From contig CALKPL010000038.1 in the NCBI GenBank assembly GCA_937991645.1, positions 1 through 64,000 of the forward strand: a stretch of DNA of 64,000 nt, written 5' to 3'. The notes beneath the pieces are model-generated. The model was given only the letters and a program-made list of their open reading frames with translations. It made no database searches and was not told the origin of the DNA. Numbering within the stretch: the stretch's first letter is position 1; each line of letters begins with the position of its first letter. Source of the stretch: UMGS1783 sp900555065. Lineage in GTDB: Bacteria; Bacillota; Clostridia; Oscillospirales; UMGS1783. This document shows positions 38,295-46,978 of this stretch, in pieces. The position numbers and the translations under genes were made by a program.

Positions 38295-39286
38295 CCTTTC
38301 TTCCCCTTTCGGGCCGCGGCGCTCGCCTGCCCCTGCTCGTATTTCTCGTATGCGTCGATGATTTTCTGTACCAGCGGGTGGCGCACAACGTCCCTGCTCG
38401 ACAGATAGCGGATGCTGATCCCCTCAATATTCCCCAGCACCTTCACCGCCTCTTTCAGACCGGACTTGGTATAGGCGGGCAGGTCGGTCTGAGTGATGTC
38501 GCCCGTGATGACGACCTTGGAGGAAAACCCAAACCGGGTGACGAACATCTTCATCTGCTCCGGCGTGGTGTTCTGCGCCTCGTCGAGAATGATAAAGGAG
38601 TCGTCTAACGTCCGGCCGCGCATATACGCCAGCGGCGCGACTTCGATCGAACCGCGCTCGACATAGCGGTGGTAGCTCTCCTGGCCCAGCATCTCGATCA
38701 GCGCGTCGTTGAGCGGACGCAGGTAGGGATCGACTTTCTCCTGCAGGTCGCCGGGCAAAAAACCGAGCTTCTCCCCCGCTTCCACGGCCGGGCGGGTGAT
38801 AATGATGCGGCTGACTTCTTTGCTGCGCAGCGCGGCGACGGCAAGCGCGACTGCGAGGTAGGTCTTGCCCGTGCCCGCCGGGCCGATGGCGATGGTGACG
38901 GTGCTCGACGCGATCGCGTCCACATACTCCTTCTGTCCCTCGCTCTTGGGCTTGACCGGCTTTCCGCGCGACGTGATATAGATGCAGTCCGCGTCCATAT
39001 AGCGCATATAGCCGTCCCGGCCTTCGCCGACCATGCCGACGATATAATTGACGCTCTGCTCGGTGATGGGTTCGCCCTTGGCGGCCATAGCCGTCAGTGA
39101 AGTTAACGCCTTGACGGCCTGCGCGCAGGCCGTATCGCCTCCGGTGATCTTAATATCCTCGCCCCGGTTGACGATCTTCACACCGAAGGCGGACTCTATT
39201 TTGCGGATGTTGCCGTCGAGCATGCCGAACACGTCGGCCATGATATCCGAACTCATTTGCAAAGAATATTCCAAACGCGATTTCAA
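38291..39286 (-). CDS. phoH: PhoH-like ATPase
   Basis: P-loop ATPase/helicase-like protein linked to RNA metabolism and ybeY. Walker A GPAGTGKTYLAVALAV near residue 135, Walker B SFIILDEAQNTTPEQ near residue 228, ITGDITQTDLP sensor. An N-terminal KH-like region precedes. The frame starts at a TTG (39284-39286) whose Shine-Dalgarno sequence is too close; another TTG four codons on would have a long spacing, so the exact start is unsure. Length of 331 residues fits either way. Confidence 0.93.
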   Translation of the reverse strand: MKSRLEYSLQMSSDIMADVFGMLDGNIRKIESAFGVKIVNRGEDIKITGGDTACAQAVKALTSLTAMAAKGEPITEQSVNYIVGMVGEGRDGYMRYMDADCIYITSRGKPVKPKSEGQKEYVDAIASSTVTIAIGPAGTGKTYLAVALAVAALRSKEVSRIIITRPAVEAGEKLGFLPGDLQEKVDPYLRPLNDALIEMLGQESYHRYVERGSIEVAPLAYMRGRTLDDSFIILDEAQNTTPEQMKMFVTRFGFSSKVVITGDITQTDLPAYTKSGLKEAVKVLGNIEGISIRYLSSRDVVRHPLVQKIIDAYEKYEQGQASAAARKGKKG

Positions 39287-39328
39287 TCCTTTCCCTTTTC
39301 CTGTCCTAAATAAACTGCGTTTTACGCA

Positions 39329-40543
39329 TCACCACTCCGGCTCGCCCGCCGGGGTCTGGCTGGAGGGATCAACCTCCGACTGGGCCGCAATGTCCTCGAC
39401 GCACTGGTACCGGCCGACAATGCGGCAGGCCCCGTTTTCGTGCTTCACTTCCACTTCGCGCACTTCGATCTGCTTGTCGGCAAACTGTTCGCGTTCGCCT
39501 TCGTCCAGCATCAGCCGCGCCATGCTTTCGGCCTGTTCAGGTGAATATTCCTTCTCCCGCAGTTCCACCTCAAAGTATTTTTCCTCCAGCAGCGCGAGCG
39601 GCAGCGTAAAGCCGCCGAGCTTCGCTTCGTTTGTTTTATTTATTTTATCATAAGTAGTATATCTTTCGCCAGCCCCTAAATACAAATTTATATGGAAATT
39701 AAACAGCCGCAGCTTTCGATGCGTGTACTCTTCGCCGGTGCGCACGCGCTCGGTCTGCACATACGGTACCTCGTATTCGAGCTGATAGGCCGTTCTCGCA
39801 TAAATCCTGCCGGAAGAATGGACGAGGCGATAGCCGACCTTGTCGCTGAATACCATGCCGGAAACGAGCATGTCGCCCGCCTCGACCGCATCGCCCGCCC
39901 GGACGAGCCCGAATCCCTGCGTAATTTCCGTGCGGACAATAACGCCCGCCTTTGTCGCAATCAGGTTACAGGGCGTATCCGTATCCACCATTTCGGGCTT
40001 TCCCGTCGCCTCCGTCACTTCCACATAGGCTTTGCTGCCCTTGATATTGATCGCGATAAACGACAGATCCTCCAGTTTCAGCAGTACCGTCTGGCGAATT
40101 TCGCGCAGGTCCAGGCCGCGCGTCGGCACGCCGACGTAGAATCCCGCCTCATCCAGCGCCGCGATAATCTGCTCGTCCTCCACCGCCTGGTTGCCGCTGA
40201 TTTCAATGGACCAGACAAAGGTGGACAAAAACAGGATGATGCCGATAAACAGCGCCGCGCCGACGACAATACCCCAGCGCCTGCGGTATTTGTGCAGCAA
40301 AAAGGGCAGTCCGCATTTTTTTTCGATGTGGATGGAAACGCCTGTGGCGCGCCGGACTTCGCGCAGCTTCCTGAAATCGCGCACGCGCAGGCAGAGAGAA
40401 ACTTTTCTGCTTCCGCGGCGGCGAATCCGCCACATTTTGATACCCCGCGTGTTCGCAAGGTTTAAAAAACGCTCGGCGAAAAAACCGGTGACGGAAATGA
40501 CGAGATACCCCCGCAGAAGGCGCAACAGCTTCATTAAAACCAT
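39329..40543 (-). CDS. yqfD: Sporulation protein YqfD
   Basis: Mother-cell sporulation protein. Start placed at the ATG at 40541-40543 (MVLMKLLRLL); 404 residues. A hydrophobic N-terminus, FRKLREVRRATGVSIHIEKK, a transmembrane helix near residues 80-100 (WGIVVGAALFIGIILFLSTF), then an extracytoplasmic part with WSIEISGNQAVED (POTRA-like) and GAGERYTTYD. In Bacillus it is made under SigE in the mother cell together with yqfC. Five bases after the yqfC stop. Confidence 0.93.
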   Translation of the reverse strand: MVLMKLLRLLRGYLVISVTGFFAERFLNLANTRGIKMWRIRRRGSRKVSLCLRVRDFRKLREVRRATGVSIHIEKKCGLPFLLHKYRRRWGIVVGAALFIGIILFLSTFVWSIEISGNQAVEDEQIIAALDEAGFYVGVPTRGLDLREIRQTVLLKLEDLSFIAINIKGSKAYVEVTEATGKPEMVDTDTPCNLIATKAGVIVRTEITQGFGLVRAGDAVEAGDMLVSGMVFSDKVGYRLVHSSGRIYARTAYQLEYEVPYVQTERVRTGEEYTHRKLRLFNFHINLYLGAGERYTTYDKINKTNEAKLGGFTLPLALLEEKYFEVELREKEYSPEQAESMARLMLDEGEREQFADKQIEVREVEVKHENGACRIVGRYQCVEDIAAQSEVDPSSQTPAGEPEW

Positions 40544-40548
40544 ACCGG

Positions 40549-40848
40549 CTACACCCCGAATCCAATGCTGTCGATTCTGCCGACGATCGTACACGATTTA
40601 TCGGTCAGATTCTTCAGCTCGAGCTGCGCGCCCATCACCGAGACCGCGTAGCGGCCGCCGTTTATTTTAATATAGTTTTCATCGTATTCCATAATCCCGC
40701 GGCAACCCTCCATCACCATCTGTCGGTTGCCGAGCAGTTCAATCGTCGGATCCCCCGTGAGCAGGGTCGGCGGCAGGTCGAGCAGTCGTTCCAGCCTGGA
40801 GTCCGCCCTGTCCTGCAGACGTTTTTCTCTGTCGTCTTGTTTTGCCAT
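40549..40848 (-). CDS. yqfC: Sporulation protein YqfC
   Basis: Start placed at the ATG at 40846-40848 (MAKQDDREKR); 99 residues. It contains the YabP/YqfC-type domain: PPTLLTGDPTIELLGNRQMV, CRGIMEYDENYIKINGG and LKNLTDKSCTIVGRIDSIGF. Members belong to mother-cell sporulation regulons and are needed for normal spore coats or cortex. First gene of the operon yqfC-yqfD-phoH-ybeY-era. Confidence 0.92.
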   Translation of the reverse strand: MAKQDDREKRLQDRADSRLERLLDLPPTLLTGDPTIELLGNRQMVMEGCRGIMEYDENYIKINGGRYAVSVMGAQLELKNLTDKSCTIVGRIDSIGFGV

Positions 40849-40945
40849 GAATGTTTCCCTCCACTGCGCGCGCAAAGTTTCTCCATTTATTTTTATGCGC
40901 CCGGCGCCTGTAAAAGTACACAGCGCGCAAGATCGCGCGGACAGA

Positions 40946-40973
40946 AATATTCCGGACGCGCGCGCAATACACT
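40946..40973 (+). promoter_or_regulatory. Possible SigE-type promoter of the ylbJ-like gene
   Basis: AATATT (40946-40951), 14-base spacer, AATACACT (40966-40973), close to the mother-cell SigE pattern (ATATT-14-CATACANT). It reads toward the sporulation membrane protein at 41045. Match is partial. Confidence 0.4.
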
Positions 40974-41044
40974 GTATAATGGAGGCGGGCGCGGACGCTG
41001 CGGCGGGGTTCCCCCCTCACAGCTTTTCCGGAGGCGACCAATCG

Positions 41045-42109
41045 ATGAAACAGCTCAGGTTCTATCTTTTCGCGGGCGTCGTCGTGCTCTATATGCTCTC
41101 CCTTCTGATCGTTCCCGCGGAGTACGCCGCCGCTGTCCGGGGCAGCATCACCAGCTGCCTGGAAAACATCGTACCATCCCTCTTTCTGTTTATGGTCGCG
41201 ACCCAGATCTGCATGGAGTACGGAATCCTGTCCCGGCTGCTGCGCCCCTTTTCCGGGGTCATGCGGCTGCTGCGCCTGCCTCCCGCGGCATTTGAGGCGC
41301 TGGTGATCGGCAACGTCGCGGGTTTTCCCATGGGCGCGCGCGTCGCCTGCCGCCTGTATACCGACGGACGGCTGGAGCGCGGGCAGGCGGAACGCCTGCT
41401 CGCCTTCTGCAACAACTGCGGCCCGGCGTTTCTTATCGGCGCAGTCGGCGCGGCGATCTGGGGCGACGCCGGACTCGGCGTCGCTCTTTGGGGCGTCCAG
41501 CTCGCCGCATCCCTGGTCGTCGGACTGCTCTTTCGCGGAAGGCGAGAGGCGTATGCCGCAGCGCCTGGCACGCAGCGCGACGCGCCGCGCCTGCGGCGAA
41601 ACTTTTCGGCCGCGTTCGTCGCCGCTGTGAAGAACAGCGCCGTCTCCGTCCTGTACGTCTGCGCATTTATCGTGTTCATGTCCTGCGCCTCGGTCATTCT
41701 GCGCTTCGGCGGGTTCAGCACGCGGCTGGGCGCGTTTGAAGGACTGCTGCTCGGCGTGTTCGAGATTACCATGGGCATCGGCGCGCTGCCGGGCCGGAGC
41801 GCGCTCGCGTTTGCCATGGCCTGCGCAATCGCCGGATTCGGCGGGCTTTCCGTACACTGCCAGACCCTGCTGTTTACCGAGGGAGCGGGGCTGCGCGCAC
41901 GAAAATATTTTCTCGGCAAAACGCTGCAGGGCGCCATTTCCTTCCCGCTCGGCTTCGGCATATACCGGCTTCTCTGCGGCGACGCGACCGTCTTTGCAGG
42001 TCCGGACGTAAGGATTACGCCCGCGCCCGTTATACACATTCTCATCATCGTTGCGATTGCCTGTATTGGAATTGTTTTTCTGCATCGCATTCTTTTTCCT
42101 GAAAAATGA
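41045..42109 (+). CDS. ylbJ: YlbJ-like sporulation integral membrane protein
   Basis: Start placed at the ATG at 41045 (MKQLRFYLFA) with a CCGGAGG site; 354 residues. About eight hydrophobic helices. Two nucleoside-recognition (Gate) segments are visible: ENIVPSLFLFMVATQICMEY with GNVAGFPMGARVACRLY, and later FEITMGIGALPGRSALAFAM with GFGGLSVHCQTL. This matches YlbJ, a SigE-dependent protein of Firmicutes spore formers. Transport substrate unknown. Divergent from yqfC. Confidence 0.85.
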   Translation: MKQLRFYLFAGVVVLYMLSLLIVPAEYAAAVRGSITSCLENIVPSLFLFMVATQICMEYGILSRLLRPFSGVMRLLRLPPAAFEALVIGNVAGFPMGARVACRLYTDGRLERGQAERLLAFCNNCGPAFLIGAVGAAIWGDAGLGVALWGVQLAASLVVGLLFRGRREAYAAAPGTQRDAPRLRRNFSAAFVAAVKNSAVSVLYVCAFIVFMSCASVILRFGGFSTRLGAFEGLLLGVFEITMGIGALPGRSALAFAMACAIAGFGGLSVHCQTLLFTEGAGLRARKYFLGKTLQGAISFPLGFGIYRLLCGDATVFAGPDVRITPAPVIHILIIVAIACIGIVFLHRILFPEK

Positions 42110-42166
42110 ATGATTGAAGGCTAAGCTGCGCACAATATTTTAAAATAAAGAAAGATATGGAGAATC

Positions 42167-43648
42167 ATGCGCATGCTGAGCGATATATACGAGCAAAACA
42201 TCGAATACTTCAAAAAAATGTTCAAGCACGACTCCACTTTTATCCTGCGCGAATTCAAAACGGCGCGGCCCAACGAACTTAAATGCGCCGTCATGCTGTT
42301 CGACGGAATGGTGGACGGCGACATGCTCAACCGCAGCGTGATCGAACACGTCATGCGGGCGCAGGTGCCTTCTAAAAAGAACGCGCTGGACTACCTGTTC
42401 AGCCACGTCGCATCCCCCAACGAAATCGAAGCCACCACGGACGAACAGGACATCATTTTCGGGCTTATGTCAGGCGACACGATTTTCCTCTGCGAGGGCG
42501 ACAGCCGCGCCATGGTAATCTCGTCCAAGGGCTTTATCAAGCGCTCTCCGGAAGAGCCGCAGACGGACATCGTAACCAACGGCCCGCACGAGGGGTTTAT
42601 CGAACCCATGATACACAATGTCGCCATGTTGCGCCGCAAGCTGAAAACGCACATGCTGCGCGTGGAGGGCATCCAGTTCGGCACGACCGTCAAAACCGCC
42701 GCCGCCATCTGCTTTATCGAAGGGGTGGCCAACGACGAAATCGTGGCCGAGCTCAAGCGGCGGCTGGACAGGATCAGGGACATAGAGCTGTTAGACACCA
42801 ACTATATCGTCGAACGCATCTGCGACAACCCCATGTCGCCTTTCGGCACGATCGGTATCAGCGAGCGCCCCGACACGGTCGCCGCAAAACTGCTGGAGGG
42901 CCGGGTCGCGCTGATTCTCGACGGCTGCCCGACCGTGATTACCGTGCCGTTTTTGTTTATAGAGTATTTCCAGAGCAGCGAGGACTACTCGCAGAACTTC
43001 ATTGTAAGTTCCTTCGGGAGGATGTTGCGCATCCTGTGCTTCTTTATCTCTGTCAGCGCGCCGGGCCTGTACGTGGCCTTTCTGACTTTCAATCCCGAAC
43101 TGATTCCGACAAAGCTGCTCGTCAGCATCGCAGCGGCGCGCTCCGGCGTGCCCTTCCCCATATTGCTGGAAACCGTGCTGCTCATGGTCGCATACGAAAT
43201 ACTCCGGGACGCCAGCATCCGCCTTTCCCCCTCCTTCGGCCTTTCCCTGAGCATTGTCGGCGCGCTGGTGCTGGGCGATTCCGCCGTGCAGGCAAAATTT
43301 GTGAGCGCGCCGCTGGTGATCGTTATCGCACTCACCGCCATCACCGGGCTGATCAACAGCAAGATCAAATCCTCTACCCTCGTCTGCCAGTTCATGATTC
43401 TGGGCCTGTCCGCCATACTCGGCATCTTCGGCTGGATGTTCGGGATCGTTCTGATTTTGCTTGAGATCGGACGGACAAGCTCGTTCGGCATAGACTACAG
43501 CATGGATCTGCTGCCCCTTACGTTCAAACAGCTCAAAGACACGCTGATCCGTGCGCCCTGGAACTTTCAGAACTATCGTTCCCTGTTCCGGCGACTAAAC
43601 GTATCCCTCAAAAGAAAGGCTGACTTTGATGAACAAGCGGATAAGTAG
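42167..43648 (+). CDS. Spore germination receptor subunit A (GerA family)
   Basis: Large subunit of an inner spore membrane germinant receptor. 493 residues: N-terminal cytoplasmic domain with NRSVIEHVMRAQVPSKK and LMSGDTIFLCEGDSRAMVIS, then RRSPEEPQTDIVTNGPHEGF and the conserved NPMSPFGTIGISERPDTVAA-like stretch, then about five membrane helices (FGRMLRILCFFISVSAPGLY, PFPILLETVLLMVAYEILRD, LSIVGALVLGDSAVQAKFVS). First gene of an A-C-small-B operon; its ribosome binding site is weak. Confidence 0.95.
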   Translation: MRMLSDIYEQNIEYFKKMFKHDSTFILREFKTARPNELKCAVMLFDGMVDGDMLNRSVIEHVMRAQVPSKKNALDYLFSHVASPNEIEATTDEQDIIFGLMSGDTIFLCEGDSRAMVISSKGFIKRSPEEPQTDIVTNGPHEGFIEPMIHNVAMLRRKLKTHMLRVEGIQFGTTVKTAAAICFIEGVANDEIVAELKRRLDRIRDIELLDTNYIVERICDNPMSPFGTIGISERPDTVAAKLLEGRVALILDGCPTVITVPFLFIEYFQSSEDYSQNFIVSSFGRMLRILCFFISVSAPGLYVAFLTFNPELIPTKLLVSIAAARSGVPFPILLETVLLMVAYEILRDASIRLSPSFGLSLSIVGALVLGDSAVQAKFVSAPLVIVIALTAITGLINSKIKSSTLVCQFMILGLSAILGIFGWMFGIVLILLEIGRTSSFGIDYSMDLLPLTFKQLKDTLIRAPWNFQNYRSLFRRLNVSLKRKADFDEQADK

Positions 43649-44738
43649 AGGATGTGCGCTGCTGCTGATTCTTGCAATGCTCGCGCCCTTAAGCGGCTGC
43701 GCAGTAGCAGACGAACTGGAATCGCTGGGCATAGTCGCCGGCGCGGCGCTGGACTATGACGAGCAGGGCAATACCATGCTCACGGTAGAGGTCATAAACG
43801 TGTCCTCCCACGACAGTAGCTCTTCGGCAACCTCCTCCATCTTCACCTCAGTCGGCGAATCCCTGGCCATTGCGAACGAAAAGCTGCTTACGCTTGTGGG
43901 CCGGCCGCTCTACTGGGCGCACGCAGCGCTTTTCCTCATAAGCCGCGACGTTGCCCGGGACGGCATCGAGGAGCTGATCCAGTATATTATACGCAAAGAT
44001 GAAATACGGATTTCCATCCCCATTTATCTTGCGGATACGCCGACGGCAAAAGAAATGTTCGAAGCGAAGCAACCCGCTTATACCATTCTCTCCTTTGGCC
44101 TGCGCGACACGGTAAACGCGGCCAAGGAGGAAAGCATGTGCGTGGACATGCCCACATTTGAATTGTACGATGAACTGTGCAGTCCCAGCAAAAGCGGCGT
44201 CATACCCTTGATCGAAATGGTGCAGATCGGCGATGAAACGCTTCTGCAGCCCAACGGCAGCGCGGTTTTCAGCGACTTTAAACTGGCCGGCGAACTGGAC
44301 GACAAGCAGACAAATTACTATATTATGAGCAAGGGGCAGCTGGATCAGGGCGTTTTGATCGATACGGACTTCTCCTATGAAGTGCAGAGCAGCAAGACAA
44401 CGGTAAAAGTAGAGGAGTCTGACGGCAAAATCGAGTTCATATACGACATACACCTTAAACTCGACCTGATCCACGCGCGCAGGCAGGCGAGCAAGGAAGA
44501 ACAGCTTCAGATGATCTACGACGATATGTTCAAACATTTTGATGACCTGACTCAGACGTATTTTGAGGAGATCGACGCCGATTTTATGGGGCTTGCAAAT
44601 ATCTACCGCGTTCAGAAAAACAAACAGTACAAGCTGCTGGAAAACCCCAGCAAAATGGTAAAGGACAACGCTGTGGTTACCATACGGCCCCTGATTGAAA
44701 TCCTATCATACGGAAAGGCAGAGGGGGAACAGAAATGA
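43629..44738 (+). CDS. Ger(x)C-family spore germination lipoprotein
   Basis: Receptor subunit C, tethered by lipid to the inner membrane surface. Signal with lipobox LSGC at about residues 20-23 (LAPLSGCAVADELESLGIVA). The mature part has EVINVSSHDSSSSAT, SLAIANEKLLTLVGRPLYWA and FLISRDVARDGIEELIQYII typical of the family, with a long C-terminal domain. It overlaps the GerA gene by 20 bases; start chosen at the ATG at 43629. Overlaps the following small gene as ATGA. Confidence 0.93.
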   Translation: MNKRISRGCALLLILAMLAPLSGCAVADELESLGIVAGAALDYDEQGNTMLTVEVINVSSHDSSSSATSSIFTSVGESLAIANEKLLTLVGRPLYWAHAALFLISRDVARDGIEELIQYIIRKDEIRISIPIYLADTPTAKEMFEAKQPAYTILSFGLRDTVNAAKEESMCVDMPTFELYDELCSPSKSGVIPLIEMVQIGDETLLQPNGSAVFSDFKLAGELDDKQTNYYIMSKGQLDQGVLIDTDFSYEVQSSKTTVKVEESDGKIEFIYDIHLKLDLIHARRQASKEEQLQMIYDDMFKHFDDLTQTYFEEIDADFMGLANIYRVQKNKQYKLLENPSKMVKDNAVVTIRPLIEILSYGKAEGEQK

Positions 44739-44965
44739 GCATCGGCATGGTATCGGCTATACTCGTCGTGTTTGGGATCACCCTTTGGTTCGACCATGCC
44801 CAGCTAAAGACGGTCCGGGAAGGACGGGTCCTGTACTGGTGCATGATCGCGATAGCGTCCGCGCTGCTTATCTGGGGCCTGTTCCCGGAACGCGGCGACT
44901 CCCCCGCTATATATATCATAGATTTTCTCGACAAAATCACAGGAGGCCTCATCCATGAAAAGTGA
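44735..44965 (+). CDS. Small membrane protein inside the ger operon, 76 aa
   Basis: Two hydrophobic helices (MVSAILVVFGITLWFDHAQ and VLYWCMIAIASALLIWGLFP) and a soluble tail of about 22 residues. It lies between the C and B genes with overlaps on both sides (4 and 11 bases), so it must be translated with them. Small D-type subunits with two helices have been described for some Bacillus receptors; this could be their counterpart. I do not recognise a specific family. Confidence 0.75.
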   Translation: MSIGMVSAILVVFGITLWFDHAQLKTVREGRVLYWCMIAIASALLIWGLFPERGDSPAIYIIDFLDKITGGLIHEK

Positions 44966-46058
44966 AATGTCCAACTTCCAGATGATGGTCACGCACTTTT
45001 GTATCATCTCGTCCAACACGCTTATTTTAGGATATAACGTAATCGCCGGCGTGGACAGCTGGCTGGCTTTTCTCATTGCAGGCGTCGCCGCAGTATTCTT
45101 CTATATGATTCTCATCCGGATCATCAGGCTGCGGCCCGGCATGGATCTGTTCGAGATCATTGAAAGCGCGTTCGGCCCTGTTGCCGGACGGATTCTGGGA
45201 ATTTTCCTCATCCTGTGCATGACATTCTATTCAACGCTCATTACGGAATACATGTCGCAGTTCGTCGCCACGACGACGCGCAACCAAAACGTGGACTTTG
45301 TATTCTCCATCGTATTCACCATCGTCTGCATATTTATCTGCAAAGTTTCCGTCCATGCGTTCGGACGCTTCATCAACCTTGTGGGCCCGCTGATTGTACT
45401 CACCATTCTTCTGAGCTTCTCCTTCTACTTTATGCGCCTGAGCCCATCCCAGCTTCTGCCCATTATGGAAAACGGGCCCGCTCCCGTGCTGACCGGCGCT
45501 TATTCACTGTTCGTCTCGCCTTTCTGCAATATTCTGCTGATGTTCTCCTTTTTCAAACGGATGCAGAGCGGCAAGGGGTTCGCCAAATCCCTGTTTATCT
45601 CCCTTGCAATCTCCATAGTCATCATCACCGCAAGATACGCCGTCAATATCTGCGTACTGGGCGAATTTGCAATCCAGGAGCTGTACTACCCATCCTATAT
45701 GGCGCTGTCGGTTCTCAATATCGCGCCGTTCTTTCAGCGCATCGAGGTCCTGCTGGCCGTCCACTTTATACTAATCAATCTGATCAAGCTGAGCGCCTGC
45801 ATCATGTTCCTCAGAGACGGGTTGAACATGCTGTTCAAAATAAAGGACAAGCGCGTACTGGTTGTCCCGATTTCACTGATTATCCTGTTCGCCTCCTATA
45901 TCTTTTTCACCGACACAGACGAGATGTTCCGCTATACAATCTACTACCCGTTTCTCAATGGATTTTTTATGTTCGGCATACCCGTTGCCGCCTGGATTAC
46001 GCTGGAAATCAAACAGCGGCGCATGCGAAAAAAGAAACTACCGGCACAGGCGGCCTGA
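44955..46058 (+). CDS. Spore germination receptor subunit B (GerAB/ArcD-like permease)
   Basis: Integral membrane subunit with about ten helices, of the APC superfamily; in known receptors it binds the germinant. Features: SNFQMMVTHFCIISSNTLIL near the start, RPGMDLFEIIESAFGPVAGR, FVSPFCNILLMFSFFKRMQ, LNIAPFFQRIEVLLAVHFIL, FLRDGLNMLFKIKDKRVLV. 367 residues, normal. Ends the operon before a strong terminator. Confidence 0.94.
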   Translation: MKSEMSNFQMMVTHFCIISSNTLILGYNVIAGVDSWLAFLIAGVAAVFFYMILIRIIRLRPGMDLFEIIESAFGPVAGRILGIFLILCMTFYSTLITEYMSQFVATTTRNQNVDFVFSIVFTIVCIFICKVSVHAFGRFINLVGPLIVLTILLSFSFYFMRLSPSQLLPIMENGPAPVLTGAYSLFVSPFCNILLMFSFFKRMQSGKGFAKSLFISLAISIVIITARYAVNICVLGEFAIQELYYPSYMALSVLNIAPFFQRIEVLLAVHFILINLIKLSACIMFLRDGLNMLFKIKDKRVLVVPISLIILFASYIFFTDTDEMFRYTIYYPFLNGFFMFGIPVAAWITLEIKQRRMRKKKLPAQAA

Positions 46059-46065
46059 CGCCGCG

Positions 46066-46093
46066 CGGGGGGACTTGCTCCCCCCGTTTTTTT
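46066..46093 (+). terminator. Terminator of the ger operon
   Basis: 8-bp stem CGGGGGGA / TCCCCCCG with a CTTGC loop and seven Ts. Confidence 0.95.
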
Positions 46094-46127
46094 GCGCCGG
46101 TTTACGAACCGAATTCACAATTTGAGA

Positions 46128-46156
46128 TTGAAACAGGCGTCTTTGCATGATATGAT
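46128..46156 (+). promoter_or_regulatory. Promoter of the HAD-IB gene
   Basis: TTGAAA (46128-46133), 17-base spacer, TATGAT (46151-46156), 30 bases before the GTG start. Confidence 0.7.
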
Positions 46157-46185
46157 AGAAAAAATATAAAAACCGGAGGCTGCAA

Positions 46186-46824
46186 GTGGTACGGAAATTT
46201 GCGCTGTTTGATATTGACAAAACCCTCGTCCGGGGCGACAGTCTGTTCGCTCTGTATTTTTACGGCGCGCGCAGGTGGCCCGTCTATTGGCTCTGGCTGC
46301 CCGTGATCCCTTTCGCCGGACTGCTCTACGCGCTGAAACTTCTGCCGGTCGAACGTGTTAAACGCATATTCTACGCGCCTCTGCGACGGTTTCACGACGC
46401 GGATTTTGCGGAATTCTTTGACCGGAAAATCCTCGCCCGGTCGCTTGCACAGCCCATGGAACGGCTGCGCTGCGCGCGGGAGGAGGGCTATTACATCCTG
46501 CTTGTAACGGCGTCGGCCGCCTGCTACATGCGTCCCTTCGTAGAGCGCGGGTTCGCCGACGCGCTGCTCGGAACCGAAGTGGAGCGCGACGGGCGCGGCT
46601 ATACCGGCCGTATTCTCGGACCAAACTGCCGCGGCGAAGAAAAAGTGCGGCGCATACGCGCGTTTTTGGAACAAAACGGGCTGCAAATCGACTATGAAAC
46701 AAGCGTCGGCTACTCGGATTCGGACAGCGACATACCCATGCTTCGGCTTGTAAAGACCCGATACCGCGTGTTGCGCGGCGGGACGATCGTTCCCTTTGTA
46801 TGGCAAGATCATGCCGACGGCTGA
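46186..46824 (+). CDS. HAD-IB family phosphatase
   Basis: Phosphoserine-phosphatase-like hydrolase. Motif I FALFDIDKTLVRGDSL, a helical cap (with aromatic ARRWPVYWLWLPVIPFAGLL), motif II LLVTASAACYM, motif III lysine in GEEKVRR, motif IV VGYSDSDSDIPML. The order and the GYSDSDSD end are those of the subfamily IB (SerB, PgpC-like). The hydrophobic cap suggests a lipid- or membrane-linked phosphate substrate, but this is inference. GTG start at 46186 with CCGGAGG site. 212 residues. Confidence 0.88.
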   Translation: MVRKFALFDIDKTLVRGDSLFALYFYGARRWPVYWLWLPVIPFAGLLYALKLLPVERVKRIFYAPLRRFHDADFAEFFDRKILARSLAQPMERLRCAREEGYYILLVTASAACYMRPFVERGFADALLGTEVERDGRGYTGRILGPNCRGEEKVRRIRAFLEQNGLQIDYETSVGYSDSDSDIPMLRLVKTRYRVLRGGTIVPFVWQDHADG

Positions 46825-46879
46825 CGCCGCGCGAAGTACGGCATATTCTGTAATTCCATAAGTTTCAGCGGCTGTAATG

Positions 46880-46908
46880 TTGCTTTTTTTGTCGATTTCG
46901 CGTATAAT
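46880..46908 (+). promoter_or_regulatory. Promoter of recA
   Basis: TTGCTT (46880-46885), 17-base spacer, TATAAT (46903-46908). The leader has a GGCGGG / CCGCCT hairpin (46922-46940). I see no GAAC-N4-GTTC type LexA box. Confidence 0.75.
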
Positions 46909-46978
46909 GATAGACAGACGAAGGCGGGATTTTTCCGCCTGAAACGCGAACGGAATAATTCAGAGAGGACGTCATTAC

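Noticed and set aside
40739..42133. 464-codon open frame opposite the ylbJ-like gene
   Set aside because: Low-complexity Arg/Glu-rich product, no ribosome binding site, contradicted by the clear membrane protein on the other strand.
46909..46978. LexA box before recA
   Set aside because: GAAC is present but the partner half-site and spacing do not match the GAAC-N4-GTTC pattern.
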